DNA of 64,000 nt from CBDDFS01 sp965227255 (GTDB lineage: Bacteria > Bacteroidota > Bacteroidia > Flavobacteriales_E > Vicingaceae). The stretch lies in assembly GCA_965227255.1 (NCBI GenBank), contig CBDDFS010000002.1:682001-746000 (forward strand). The letters are read 5' to 3'. The notes beneath the pieces are model-generated. The model was not told the DNA's origin and searched no databases. It worked only from the letters and a program-made list of their open reading frames with translations. Made by a program: the position numbers and the translations under genes. Positions 26,563 through 34,948 of the stretch are shown here, one piece after another (position 1 is the stretch's first letter; every line of letters starts with the position of its first letter).

Positions 26563-27330
26563 TTAATCCATGGCCGGACAGGCATTTTTTGCAGATGCCG
26601 GTCGCCAGCTGAGAGTAAAGCCTATGAAGGAATACCAGTCGTTCGTGTTAAAAATGCCCTGCTGGTAGCCCTGCGGTTGATTATACTGTCTTGTGAGATC
26701 ATCAAAAGTGTTCCCAACTTCATATTGATTTTCCAATCCATCTACATTGTCTGTGAAAGTCTTTCTGAAGTTCCATTCCAATCCAACCGTAAAATTTCCA
26801 AAAATGGCCTTGAAACCTGTTCCGAAAGGCATGGCTACATTGAACATTGTGTTTGAACCAACACTTTTAGGTCTTGCAGTGGTTGCAGAATCACCTCCCA
26901 GATCATACAACTCAGAACTGACGTAGAAAAGCGACAAGCCAACAAAAATGTATGGCGTATACGATTTCTCATTGATCGTATTTCCAAATTCCAGGAAGTT
27001 GAAATGCAATTGCCCGGACAGATCAGCAATATCGGCGGTCAAACCAAGATCACGGAAATTGTTCATTCCTATGTCGAACATATTGTCATCCGCTTCAAGT
27101 TGACCGTAAGTCGCAATAGTCCTCCAGGAATATCGCGGATTGAAATGCCAGTCATAGAAAATTCCCGCTGCTGGTTTAGCGACTACCACATGCTTGGAAG
27201 GATTGATTTCTCCGTTGTAATAAGATCCTCCTAGAAATATTCCGAACTCTCCGGATTGTCCATGCGACGACAAAGGAACAGACAGGGCAAACAAAAATGA
27301 AATTGCGAAAACCTTAACTAACTGCTTCAT
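26563..27330 (-). CDS. PorG-like (DUF6089 family) outer-membrane protein
   Basis: A 255-residue protein with a signal peptide (ending VPLSSHGQ) and a predicted beta-barrel (GEFGIFLGGSYYNGEINPSK, then GIFYDWHFNPRYSWRTIATY). Its position next to uppS and bamA and its form match the DUF6089 proteins to which PorG, a T9SS outer-membrane component, belongs. It is the nearer of two tandem members to uppS. The family call is fairly firm; which copy, if either, is the functional PorG cannot be decided here. Confidence 0.75.
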   Translation of the reverse strand: MKQLVKVFAISFLFALSVPLSSHGQSGEFGIFLGGSYYNGEINPSKHVVVAKPAAGIFYDWHFNPRYSWRTIATYGQLEADDNMFDIGMNNFRDLGLTADIADLSGQLHFNFLEFGNTINEKSYTPYIFVGLSLFYVSSELYDLGGDSATTARPKSVGSNTMFNVAMPFGTGFKAIFGNFTVGLEWNFRKTFTDNVDGLENQYEVGNTFDDLTRQYNQPQGYQQGIFNTNDWYSFIGFTLSWRPASAKNACPAMD

Positions 27331-27331
27331 T

Positions 27332-28258
27332 TTAGAATTTAGGCATAGACCTTCTTCTCTTTCTCCACTTATAGTTCACCGTAATCATACTGAACATATA
27401 GGTATCATTCTGAGAAGGATCTCCTCTTTGCTGCAAGGTATAGGAAGTGCCGTCTTGCGAGTAAGTCACAGATGGCCAGACACTGTCGTCATTTGGATTT
27501 GAGAAATATTCGGCCAAATCGCCCTGATCTCCATTTGCTGCATTTATAGCATCCCGATGCCAATAGGTACTACTCACATCGTCAATGTAGTCTGTTGTGG
27601 TGAATCTAACACCAAATTCCAGTCCGAGGCTGATATTCCTGTTGATCTTTTTCTTGAATCCCAATCCAAGCGGTACAACACCCTGAACCCTACTGTATTT
27701 TTGTCCATTTCCTGAGGTCTGACCTTCCGTTCCAAAAGGCTGAAGATTATACCAGGTTCCGTCCTTTTCGTTCTGAGGATTGAAGAAAAAAGCCCCAATA
27801 CCAATAAAGGCATAAGCATCAAACTTCAATTTTTTCAAACCTCTTGATCCTCTTAATCTGTACATACCTTTAGTACGTTCAGTAAGGAAATATATTTCAT
27901 ATTGAGCCGATAATTCCACAATCATAGACCTGAATTTCAAGCCCCTTTGTCGTCTCGTCTCATTTTGCGATTCCGCATCATCACCGTATACATAACCAAA
28001 AGTCAGCGCTCCTTTAATCGCCATGTTCCTTCTCATGTAGAAACGGTAAGCTCCACTGAGAGCCCAGCGCGTTGAAGACCAGTCGGTATCTTTTGGTCCA
28101 TAATTACCACCTTCATCAGCAGAACCACCTAATTCGCCCCAGAAAGAAGTGACACCTGCAGCACCAACCAATTCTATTCTTTCTCTTTTCCAAGCCTGAG
28201 AAAACAGGCTGGTAGAAAGCATGGTAAACATCAATGTTATGACTGAAATCCGGAGCAT
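27332..28258 (-). CDS. Second PorG/DUF6089-like outer-membrane protein
   Basis: A 308-residue exported protein (signal peptide ending STSLFSQ) starting with a GAAGVTSFWGELGGSADEGG segment typical of the DUF6089/PorG group, followed by barrel-like strands (YRFYMRRNMAIKGALTFGYV). The C-terminus is strongly basic (NYKWRKRRRSMPKF). It lies 1 base before the other PorG-like gene. TATATTTG on the minus strand at 28282-28289 is a fitting -7 box 23 bases upstream, so a transcript may begin here. Confidence 0.72.
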   Translation of the reverse strand: MLRISVITLMFTMLSTSLFSQAWKRERIELVGAAGVTSFWGELGGSADEGGNYGPKDTDWSSTRWALSGAYRFYMRRNMAIKGALTFGYVYGDDAESQNETRRQRGLKFRSMIVELSAQYEIYFLTERTKGMYRLRGSRGLKKLKFDAYAFIGIGAFFFNPQNEKDGTWYNLQPFGTEGQTSGNGQKYSRVQGVVPLGLGFKKKINRNISLGLEFGVRFTTTDYIDDVSSTYWHRDAINAANGDQGDLAEYFSNPNDDSVWPSVTYSQDGTSYTLQQRGDPSQNDTYMFSMITVNYKWRKRRRSMPKF

Positions 28259-28281
28259 TCGGCTACTAAAAGGTACAAAAG

Positions 28282-28289
28282 CAAATATA
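28282..28289 (-). promoter_or_regulatory. -7 promoter box upstream of the PorG-like pair
   Basis: On the minus strand this reads TATATTTG, an exact TAnnTTTG match, ending 23 bases before the start codon at 28258. The 99-base gap after nadK is large compared with other junctions in this gene run. No clear -33 box is seen. Confidence 0.3.
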
Positions 28290-28357
28290 TGACAATAAAT
28301 TAGAAATGGCCTTCAACATTCAGTACTACAAGCACATAACTTTCACACATGAAATCG

Positions 28358-29218
28358 TTAATTTCTCTTGTCGAGTCCCCAGTTTAATTTGGATCGCAAT
28401 GTTTCCAGATAAGAGTAGTCGTTCGAACGCAACAGTCCTATGCTTTCTGGCGCAAGTTTGATCTTTATTGATGTCCCTTCTGAAATTATTCTGGAATCCG
28501 AATCCAAAGCCATCAGCAGGTCCTCTGATCTACTTTCAAAGGTGAGTTCTATCTCGCACTCGTCCGGAATTACCAGAGGTCGTACATTCAGGTTGTGAGG
28601 AGCAATAGGCGTAATAATAAAGTTTCCCGATCCGGGCGTCATTATAGGTCCACCACAGCTTAATGAATAGGCGGTCGATCCTGTTGCCGTTGAAATTATC
28701 AGGCCATCTGCCCAATAAGTATTCAGGAATTCACCGTTGATCTTTGCATGAATGGTGATCATAGATGAAGAATCTTTCTTTAGAACAGATATTTCATTCA
28801 GTGCACGATTCTTGAAATTGTTGCTCTCTTCATTCGTTTCAATTTCGAGTAAACTTCTTTTTTCGATCTGAAACTGATTGTTATTGATTTTATCCAGCGA
28901 CTGACTGAATTCTTCAGGGTTCACGCTGGTCAGATAACCAAGTCTACCTGTATTTACTCCAACTATTGGAATGTTTGATCCATAGACATATTGTGCTGCA
29001 CTTAGAATGGTTCCATCTCCGCCAACAGTAATTAAAATGTCTGCTTTGGCCTTTAATTCATCGTGATTCGAATAGAATTCGCTTTCATTATTGAGTGTGG
29101 ATTGCAGCTCAATATTGAAGCAAACATCAATAGATCGACTTCTCAAATTTTGAAGTATATCTTCAATGGCCCGGGTATTGGTATCGGTGAAATTATTGCA
29201 GTAAATACCGAATTTCAT
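28358..29218 (-). CDS. nadK: NAD kinase
   Basis: A 286-residue protein with the nucleotide-binding GGDGT motif at residues 66-70 (ITVGGDGTILSAAQYV), the following GVNTGRLGYLTSV, and the NAD-site stretch GSTAYSLSCGGPIMTPG. It phosphorylates NAD to NADP. It lies 4 bases after the Omp85-like gene in the conserved order CBS - Omp85-like - nadK - PorG-like - uppS - bamA. Confidence 0.95.
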   Translation of the reverse strand: MKFGIYCNNFTDTNTRAIEDILQNLRSRSIDVCFNIELQSTLNNESEFYSNHDELKAKADILITVGGDGTILSAAQYVYGSNIPIVGVNTGRLGYLTSVNPEEFSQSLDKINNNQFQIEKRSLLEIETNEESNNFKNRALNEISVLKKDSSSMITIHAKINGEFLNTYWADGLIISTATGSTAYSLSCGGPIMTPGSGNFIITPIAPHNLNVRPLVIPDECEIELTFESRSEDLLMALDSDSRIISEGTSIKIKLAPESIGLLRSNDYSYLETLRSKLNWGLDKRN

Positions 29219-29222
29219 GCGT

Positions 29223-30641
29223 TTAGATTGGTGTTACAAAATGTAGAAATAATCCGTGTTCTCCAAATTTATTGATTGAATACTCAAAGCGAAAAACCAG
29301 GTCGTAATAGGTAGCCACATCAATGGAAAGACCCGACCCAACTTGCAGATCGTTTGCCAGATTATTTTCCGGATATCCTTGAAAATCATAAGCATAACCT
29401 ATGTCGGTGAAGACACCCAGATATATTGCATAATGGATGCTTTTGAATTTGTTGATAGGAACCAGTCCGAGTTCATATTTCTTGGGTGCACTCAACTGAT
29501 ATCGAAACTGCAATTTACCGGTTCCCATTTGCTGAGCGTCAATTACATATAATTCATAGGATCGTACGGTACTTTTGTCCGTATAGCCCAATCCGTCGCG
29601 GAAATAATAAGGTTGAAAATCATTCCAGTAAAAATGAGTCTGAACCATTCCGGCTAAAGAAGTTTTCCTACCCAAGATCCAGTAATGCTTGTATTCTAAC
29701 TTTGTCCACCACAGATCAACTGTGGGGTCCAAAATGCCCAGCCCATTCTTCACGACCTGTCCGCCGAAATAATGCCCCTTCAGGGCATATGATTTATTAT
29801 CCCTATGGTCGAGACTGTACTTATAAGATAGATTAAGATAGCGCATGAAGTTCTCACTGTTGACCATGAAATCCGGATTTCTCGAAAGGATGCTGTCTGT
29901 TACGAATGCCTGATTGTAGCTGGCCCCCATAAAGTGACTGGAGTAGAATTTCTTCCTGTATCGAAGATTAAAGCCGGCCTGAGAATTCCTTTGTTGGATC
30001 TCGTCAATGTCTTTGTAGAATAGTCGCTTGTTGTTATCAGAAATGTAGTTTACCTCGTGATTTTGACCATAACTGGCATAAACAGTCAAACCGAGGGTTC
30101 TCTTTCTGTTTATATAGGGAATGGCATATGAAAAACGGAGTTTCTGGGTAAAACCGAATTGAAGAAGTACACTCACTTTTTCATTCCTTCCTCGGAAATT
30201 GTTCTTTACCAAGTCGATTCCGTAGTTGATCCTTGAGAAATCTTTGTTTTCCCACCATGAATTGAAGTTGGTTTCCGCTAGTTCGAATATAGGTCGGGGC
30301 CACAAATACCAGCGTTCGGTGAGGATAACATAAACCCTGATATTCACACTATCGATCAATACAAAACGTGTATCAACGAAGTTGAAAAGTGAAGTGTTTG
30401 TGAGATTCTGTTTTGAAGTTGCGAATCGTTCAAGTAATTCCCGACGACTCAGTGTGTCGCCAACACCAAAATCAAGCTCTCTTACAATGATCCAGTTCTT
30501 GGTGGTTTTATTTCCCCAAATCTCTATTTCCTGGATGTGGAGGGTCCAGTTCTCTTCATCTTCGAATTGAATTTCCTGAGCCATAATGTTGGAAAAGGTG
30601 ACTGAAATAATCACCATCATCATGACAGAAATTACTTTCAT
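29223..30641 (-). CDS. Small Omp85-like protein with one POTRA-type domain
   Basis: A 472-residue exported protein (signal peptide ending FSNIMAQ). Residues about 30-115 look like one POTRA domain (IQEIEIWGNKTTKNWIIVRE then LTNTSLFNFVDTRFVLID). A barrel domain with many aromatic strands follows and ends at EHGLFLHFVTPI. It is much shorter than BamA (839) and lacks its repeated POTRA domains. The family is outer-membrane assembly or translocation related, but the substrate is unknown. It starts 1 base after the CBS gene, in operon. Confidence 0.75.
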   Translation of the reverse strand: MKVISVMMMVIISVTFSNIMAQEIQFEDEENWTLHIQEIEIWGNKTTKNWIIVRELDFGVGDTLSRRELLERFATSKQNLTNTSLFNFVDTRFVLIDSVNIRVYVILTERWYLWPRPIFELAETNFNSWWENKDFSRINYGIDLVKNNFRGRNEKVSVLLQFGFTQKLRFSYAIPYINRKRTLGLTVYASYGQNHEVNYISDNNKRLFYKDIDEIQQRNSQAGFNLRYRKKFYSSHFMGASYNQAFVTDSILSRNPDFMVNSENFMRYLNLSYKYSLDHRDNKSYALKGHYFGGQVVKNGLGILDPTVDLWWTKLEYKHYWILGRKTSLAGMVQTHFYWNDFQPYYFRDGLGYTDKSTVRSYELYVIDAQQMGTGKLQFRYQLSAPKKYELGLVPINKFKSIHYAIYLGVFTDIGYAYDFQGYPENNLANDLQVGSGLSIDVATYYDLVFRFEYSINKFGEHGLFLHFVTPI

Positions 30642-30642
30642 A

Positions 30643-31305
30643 TCAAATGTTCAAGTAACGCAGAAAGCTGTCGTAGCGTTTCTTCAGATCTTCCTCATAT
30701 TCATCCTGCTGATAAAAAGCAGTGATGGTGTAGTTGAATCTTTCCAGTGTTTTAATCAGTCGACCGAGGTCAGGCTTGTTGAGCTTCAATGTCAGCTGCA
30801 CTTTCTTGGAATCCGGAATGGCATTGACATAGGAATGGATGATTTTCAGGTCATTCGATTCTACCAATCTTGAAATCTCGGCCATGGAATAATCATGAAT
30901 AGCCATTTCCATTTCCAACACTCCTCCTGGTGATTTAAAGCCTTCGGCATCCGCCAGAATTTTTAATGCCGTAAAATGATCAATGCAACCAACGTATTTA
31001 TCGTCTTCCGTTAATACGGGTAAAACGGTCAATTCTTCGTTAACCAGTGTAGACACGGCCTCAAAAAGGTGGTCTTTGGCATATATGTGAGGTTTGTTCA
31101 GATCCCGCTGCAGACTTTTGATCTCACCTTCAATCAGGTCGTAATCCAAAAGATCAAATTCACTGATCAATCCAACGTAGATGTCATTGTCGACAATAGG
31201 AATTTCAGAAATCTTTAGTTCTTCTAAAAGGCTCAAGGCAGTCAGACCTTTGTCCTCCGGTTGAAGAAATGGAATTTCAGGATTTATGCAGTTTGAAGCG
31301 TACAT
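30643..31305 (-). CDS. CBS-domain protein
   Basis: A 220-residue cytoplasmic protein. Two CBS modules cover about residues 10-125 (SLLEELKISEIPIVDNDIYV and VSTLVNEELTVLPVLTEDDK), and the C-terminal 90 residues look like an ACT-type fold (VQLTLKLNKPDLGRLIKTLE). CBS pairs usually bind adenosyl nucleotides. It is the first gene of the envelope run, and its neighbour nadK makes an adenine nucleotide cofactor. No catalytic domain is present, so a regulatory role is the most that can be said. Confidence 0.85.
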   Translation of the reverse strand: MYASNCINPEIPFLQPEDKGLTALSLLEELKISEIPIVDNDIYVGLISEFDLLDYDLIEGEIKSLQRDLNKPHIYAKDHLFEAVSTLVNEELTVLPVLTEDDKYVGCIDHFTALKILADAEGFKSPGGVLEMEMAIHDYSMAEISRLVESNDLKIIHSYVNAIPDSKKVQLTLKLNKPDLGRLIKTLERFNYTITAFYQQDEYEEDLKKRYDSFLRYLNI

Positions 31306-31365
31306 ATTTATACAACGAGTATACTTAAAAAATCATTGTATGCAATATTATGTAGAAAGGTGGTG

Positions 31366-31380
31366 ACAATTTATAATTGT
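31366..31380. repeat. Perfect inverted repeat ACAATT-TAT-AATTGT
   Basis: A 6-base arm palindrome with a 3-base centre lies in the divergent gap between the CBS gene and pdxJ, just before the heptamer array. It is AT-rich and has no following T-run, so an operator or chance occurrence are the options. Confidence 0.35.
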
Positions 31381-31397
31381 AAATGATAAATTATAAA

Positions 31398-31484
31398 TGA
31401 TGTTTGATGTTTGATGTTTGATGTTTGATGTTTGATGTCTGATGTTCTGGAATCTGGAATCTGGAATCTGGAATCATGAATCAT
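31398..31484. repeat. Compound 7-base tandem repeat (TGATGTT then CTGGAAT)
   Basis: About seven units of TGATGTT (last ones degenerate) run from 31398 to 31446. Four exact CTGGAAT units follow at 31447-31474, ending in CATGAATCAT. The second unit is the reverse complement of the array at 20178-20223. The array sits just upstream of the pdxJ -7 box. Confidence 0.92.
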
Positions 31485-31489
31485 AGTCC

Positions 31490-31497
31490 TATCTTTG
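31490..31497 (+). promoter_or_regulatory. -7 promoter box of pdxJ
   Basis: TATCTTTG matches TAnnTTTG exactly and ends 18 bases before the chosen pdxJ ATG at 31516. The -33 position falls inside the CTGGAAT repeats and shows no TTTG, so the repeat may have displaced or replaced that element. Confidence 0.35.
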
Positions 31498-31515
31498 CCG
31501 TCTCAATTAATACTA

Positions 31516-32235
31516 ATGACAAGACTAAGTGTAAACATCAATAAGATCGCTACAATACGCAATGCCAGGGGAGGCAATACACCCGATCTTTTAAAAATGG
31601 CTCAGGATTGCGAAAGCTTCGGGGCACAGGGAATTACCATTCACCCGCGTCCTGATGAAAGGCATATACGTTACCAGGATGTTTATGATTTAAAACCTCT
31701 TGTAAAAACAGAATTTAATATCGAAGGATATCCTTCCAGTGGATTCATTGACATGGTTTGTGAAGTAAAACCTCATCAAGTCACTCTGGTTCCAGATGGT
31801 CCGGACGTTCTTACATCTAATGCGGGGTGGGATACCCTTAGCAATAAAGACATGCTTGCTGAGATTATTTCAGAGTTCAAATCAAATAATATCAGGACGT
31901 CTTTGTTTATAGAAACAGATTCAAAGATGATAGAAGGGGCGGCGAAAACCGGCTGCGATCGGGTTGAATTATATACAGAATCTTATGCAGTTGAATACCC
32001 AAAGAACAAAGAAGCTGCTGTAAGGCCTTTTGCTGATTCGGCATCCGTTGCTTCTGCGAATGGCCTTGGAATCAATGCAGGTCATGATTTGAATCTTGAG
32101 AATCTTGCTTATTTCTCCAAAAATGTGCCTGATCTTTTGGAAGTTTCTATTGGTCATGCGCTCATCTCAGATGCGCTTTATTATGGCATCGATAATACCA
32201 TTAAAATGTACCTGAGAGAATTGAGGATTTCATGA
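31516..32235 (+). CDS. pdxJ: Pyridoxine 5'-phosphate synthase
   Basis: A 239-residue TIM-barrel enzyme forming pyridoxine 5'-phosphate from 1-deoxyxylulose 5-phosphate and aminoacetone phosphate. It begins TRLSVNINKIATIRNARGG and contains ITIHPRPDERHIRYQDVYDL and GINAGHDLNLENL, all typical. An in-frame start at 31495 would add seven residues but lies within the -7 box, so I use 31516, which gives the family length. Its stop overlaps the next start by 4 bases. Confidence 0.95.
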   Translation: MTRLSVNINKIATIRNARGGNTPDLLKMAQDCESFGAQGITIHPRPDERHIRYQDVYDLKPLVKTEFNIEGYPSSGFIDMVCEVKPHQVTLVPDGPDVLTSNAGWDTLSNKDMLAEIISEFKSNNIRTSLFIETDSKMIEGAAKTGCDRVELYTESYAVEYPKNKEAAVRPFADSASVASANGLGINAGHDLNLENLAYFSKNVPDLLEVSIGHALISDALYYGIDNTIKMYLRELRIS

Positions 32236-32990
32236 AGCTGAACTACAAGGAATTCGGTTCGGGCAGGCCAATGATCATTATTCACGGTCTTCTTGGCTCT
32301 CTGGATAACTGGCAAAGTCTGGCGAAGAGATTTGCAGAAGATTATCACGTCTTTACTCTGGATCAGAGGAATCACGGACAGTCACCGCATTGTGATGATA
32401 TGGATTACGATCTTATGACGGCTGACCTGGAAGAATTCATTTCCGAACACAATATTGTGAATCCTATCCTCATTGGTCATTCAATGGGAGGAAAAACAGT
32501 GATGAAGTTTGCCCTGGAACATCCCGAAAAAGTATCAGCCCTGATACCGGTTGACATGTCACCAAGAGATTATCCAATCCATCATCAACATATAATTGAT
32601 GCTCTTGATTCTATTGATTTCAATGAGGTAAAGAGCAGAAAAGATGTAGAGAAGATTCTTATTGAAAAACTTGAAATACCAAGTGTGGTGGCCTTTCTTT
32701 CGAAGAATGTTTATTGGAGAGAGAAAGAAAAACTCGACTATCGATTTAATCTCAACGCCATTGAGAATAACATTGATCTGATCAGCGCTTGGCCTGTGAT
32801 TCATGGAGAATACACGGGTCCGACTTTATTTATCAAAGGTAATAAAGCCGATTATGTCACGGATATAGAACCCAATATTGAGGCCTACTTCCCCAATGCC
32901 AGAATTGTTGGTTTACATGCCGGACATTGGGTTCATGCAGAACAGCCTGATGAATTCTACCAGACTGTGATTGATTTTTTAAAGAAATAG
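32232..32990 (+). CDS. Alpha/beta-hydrolase, YbfF-type esterase
   Basis: A 252-residue alpha/beta-hydrolase. The oxyanion region is IIHGLLGSLDNWQSL, the nucleophile serine is in LIGHSMGGKTVMKFAL, and the catalytic histidine is in GLHAGHWVHAEQPDEF. DQRNHGQSPH is typical of the YbfF/epoxide hydrolase-like group. The physiological ester is unknown. It is coupled to pdxJ by a 4-base overlap, but no link to vitamin B6 synthesis is evident. Confidence 0.88.
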   Translation: MKLNYKEFGSGRPMIIIHGLLGSLDNWQSLAKRFAEDYHVFTLDQRNHGQSPHCDDMDYDLMTADLEEFISEHNIVNPILIGHSMGGKTVMKFALEHPEKVSALIPVDMSPRDYPIHHQHIIDALDSIDFNEVKSRKDVEKILIEKLEIPSVVAFLSKNVYWREKEKLDYRFNLNAIENNIDLISAWPVIHGEYTGPTLFIKGNKADYVTDIEPNIEAYFPNARIVGLHAGHWVHAEQPDEFYQTVIDFLKK

Positions 32991-32994
32991 TTCG

Positions 32995-33018
32995 CGCAGA
33001 GACGCTAAGACACAAAGT
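32995..33018. repeat. 8-base degenerate repeat CGCAGAGA-CGCTAAGA-CACAAAGT
   Basis: Three related octamers lie directly after the esterase stop codon and just before the acs -7 box. I recall similar CGCAGAGACGCAAAG-type strings from intergenic regions of other bacteria, but I cannot verify this here. Confidence 0.5.
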
Positions 33019-33022
33019 CTTT

Positions 33023-33030
33023 TAAATTTG
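33023..33030 (+). promoter_or_regulatory. -7 promoter box of acs
   Basis: TAAATTTG matches TAnnTTTG exactly and ends 19 bases before the acs ATG. No convincing -33 element is seen; the octamer repeat occupies that region. Confidence 0.33.
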
Positions 33031-33049
33031 GTAGGATAAACATTCTGCC

Positions 33050-34948
33050 ATGACTTTCCGAATTCGAGATTTCGAGACTTATCAAAAAGAATACGACAAA
33101 AGTGTAAACGATCCTGAATCATTCTGGGCTGAGAAAGCCGATACTTTTTCTTGGCGAAAAAAGTGGGATCAGGTTCTTGACTGGAATTTTCGAGAACCAA
33201 ATGTCAAATGGTTTTTAAATGGGAAATTGAATATTACAGAGAATTGTCTCGACCGTCACCTTGAGAAGAAGGGTGATCAGGTTGCCCTGATCTGGGAACC
33301 AAACAATCCGGGAGATGAGAATAGAACCTATACTTACAGGCAACTTCATGAAGAAGTTTGTAAAACAGCCAATATGTTTCTCTCACAAGGAATCAGCAAA
33401 GGAGATAGAGTTTGTCTTTATATGCCCATGGTTCCCGAGCTTGCTTTTGCTGTTTTGGCTTGTGCCAGAATAGGAGCCATACATTCTGTAGTATTTGCCG
33501 GATTTTCTGCTCGCTCCCTGGCAGATCGGATCATCGACGGACAATGTCATACTGTTATCACTTCCGATGAATTGGTTCGAGGTCAAAAAACTCTTTCGTT
33601 GAAATCAATTGTAGACCAGGCTTTGGAAGATTGCCCCATGGTGGAACGAACAATAGTGCTTCGACATACCGGAGGTGATTGCAATATGGGACAAAAAGAC
33701 ATCTGGTGGCATGAAGCCATGTATGGAATGAGTACCACGAATGAAGCCGAAGAAATGGATTCGGAGGACACGTTATTCATTTTATACACATCGGGTTCTA
33801 CCGGAACACCCAAAGGAGTTCTTCACACTTGCGGAGGATATATGGTTTATACAGCTTATTCATTCCAGAATGTTTTCCAATATGATGAAGGTGATATTTA
33901 CTGGTGTACGGCAGACATAGGCTGGATAACCGGGCATTCTTACATAGTATATGGACCTTTGCTCTCAGGAGCCACCACCATGATGTTTGAAGGTGTGCCT
34001 ACTTTTCCCGACCCCGGAAGATTTTGGGATGTGGTGGATAAATACAAGGTGAATATTTTCTATACGGCACCTACGGCCATTCGGGCACTTGAAGCTTGTG
34101 ATATAAATTATGTAAGAGATCGCGACCTAAGTAGTTTAAAGACATTGGGAACAGTGGGTGAACCAATAAATGAAGAAGCATGGGAATGGTATCATAAGGA
34201 AGTTGGGAAAGAAAAATGCCCCGTGGTGGATACCTGGTGGCAGACTGAAACAGGAGGCATCATGATCTCAGCACTTTCCGGAATCACAAAACTGAAGCCT
34301 ACATTCGCTTCTCTTCCTTTACCCGGAATTCAACCGCGTATTGTCGACGACGAGGGCAAAGAGGTTACCGGCAATGGAGTGGAAGGAAATCTCTGCGTCC
34401 AGTTTCCATGGCCTTCGATGATCAGAACCACCTATCGAGATCATGAGAGATGCAGAATGAACTACTTCGATCGCTTCAAAGATCTGTACTTTACCGGTGA
34501 CGGATGCAGGAGGGATGAAGATGGATTTTACCGCATTACCGGTAGGGTAGATGATGTTATAAATGTCTCGGGTCATCGATTCGGTACAGCCGAGATTGAA
34601 GATGCCATTGATGAACATTCTTTGACAGTTGAGGCAGCCGTAGTTGGTTATCCTCACGATATCAAAGGACAGGGAATTTGTGCCTATGTCATTTGCCACC
34701 CTTTTGAAATTAGTGAGGATGAACTGAAATCCGAGATCACGGCCAAGGTGAATGAGATCATTGGTCCGATCGCAAAGCCCGATAAGATCATTCTTGTGAA
34801 TGGCTTGCCCAAGACAAGGTCAGGAAAGATCATGAGAAGAATCCTTCGAAAGATTGCAGCCCATGAAGTAGGAGACATGGGAGATACAAGCACCTTACTT
34901 GATCCTTCTGTTGTAGATCATATCATTGAAAAAGCCGATATAAAATGA
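33050..34948 (+). CDS. acs: Acetyl-CoA synthetase (AMP-forming)
   Basis: A 632-residue adenylate-forming enzyme converting acetate, ATP and CoA to acetyl-CoA. The P-loop-like motif reads LYTSGSTGTPKGVLHT, the acetate pocket shows DTWWQTETGGIMIS, and the hinge region is TGDGCRRDEDGFYRITGRVD. The C-terminal motif PKTRSGKIMRRILRK contains the catalytic lysine that is the usual target of reversible acetylation. It overlaps the DinB-like gene by 4 bases. Full length for the Acs family. Confidence 0.96.
   Translation: MTFRIRDFETYQKEYDKSVNDPESFWAEKADTFSWRKKWDQVLDWNFREPNVKWFLNGKLNITENCLDRHLEKKGDQVALIWEPNNPGDENRTYTYRQLHEEVCKTANMFLSQGISKGDRVCLYMPMVPELAFAVLACARIGAIHSVVFAGFSARSLADRIIDGQCHTVITSDELVRGQKTLSLKSIVDQALEDCPMVERTIVLRHTGGDCNMGQKDIWWHEAMYGMSTTNEAEEMDSEDTLFILYTSGSTGTPKGVLHTCGGYMVYTAYSFQNVFQYDEGDIYWCTADIGWITGHSYIVYGPLLSGATTMMFEGVPTFPDPGRFWDVVDKYKVNIFYTAPTAIRALEACDINYVRDRDLSSLKTLGTVGEPINEEAWEWYHKEVGKEKCPVVDTWWQTETGGIMISALSGITKLKPTFASLPLPGIQPRIVDDEGKEVTGNGVEGNLCVQFPWPSMIRTTYRDHERCRMNYFDRFKDLYFTGDGCRRDEDGFYRITGRVDDVINVSGHRFGTAEIEDAIDEHSLTVEAAVVGYPHDIKGQGICAYVICHPFEISEDELKSEITAKVNEIIGPIAKPDKIILVNGLPKTRSGKIMRRILRKIAAHEVGDMGDTSTLLDPSVVDHIIEKADIK

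Noticed and set aside
31398..31484. Possible CRISPR array
   Set aside because: Units are 7 bases with no spacers, and there are no cas genes in the window. The same reasoning applies to the other tandem arrays.
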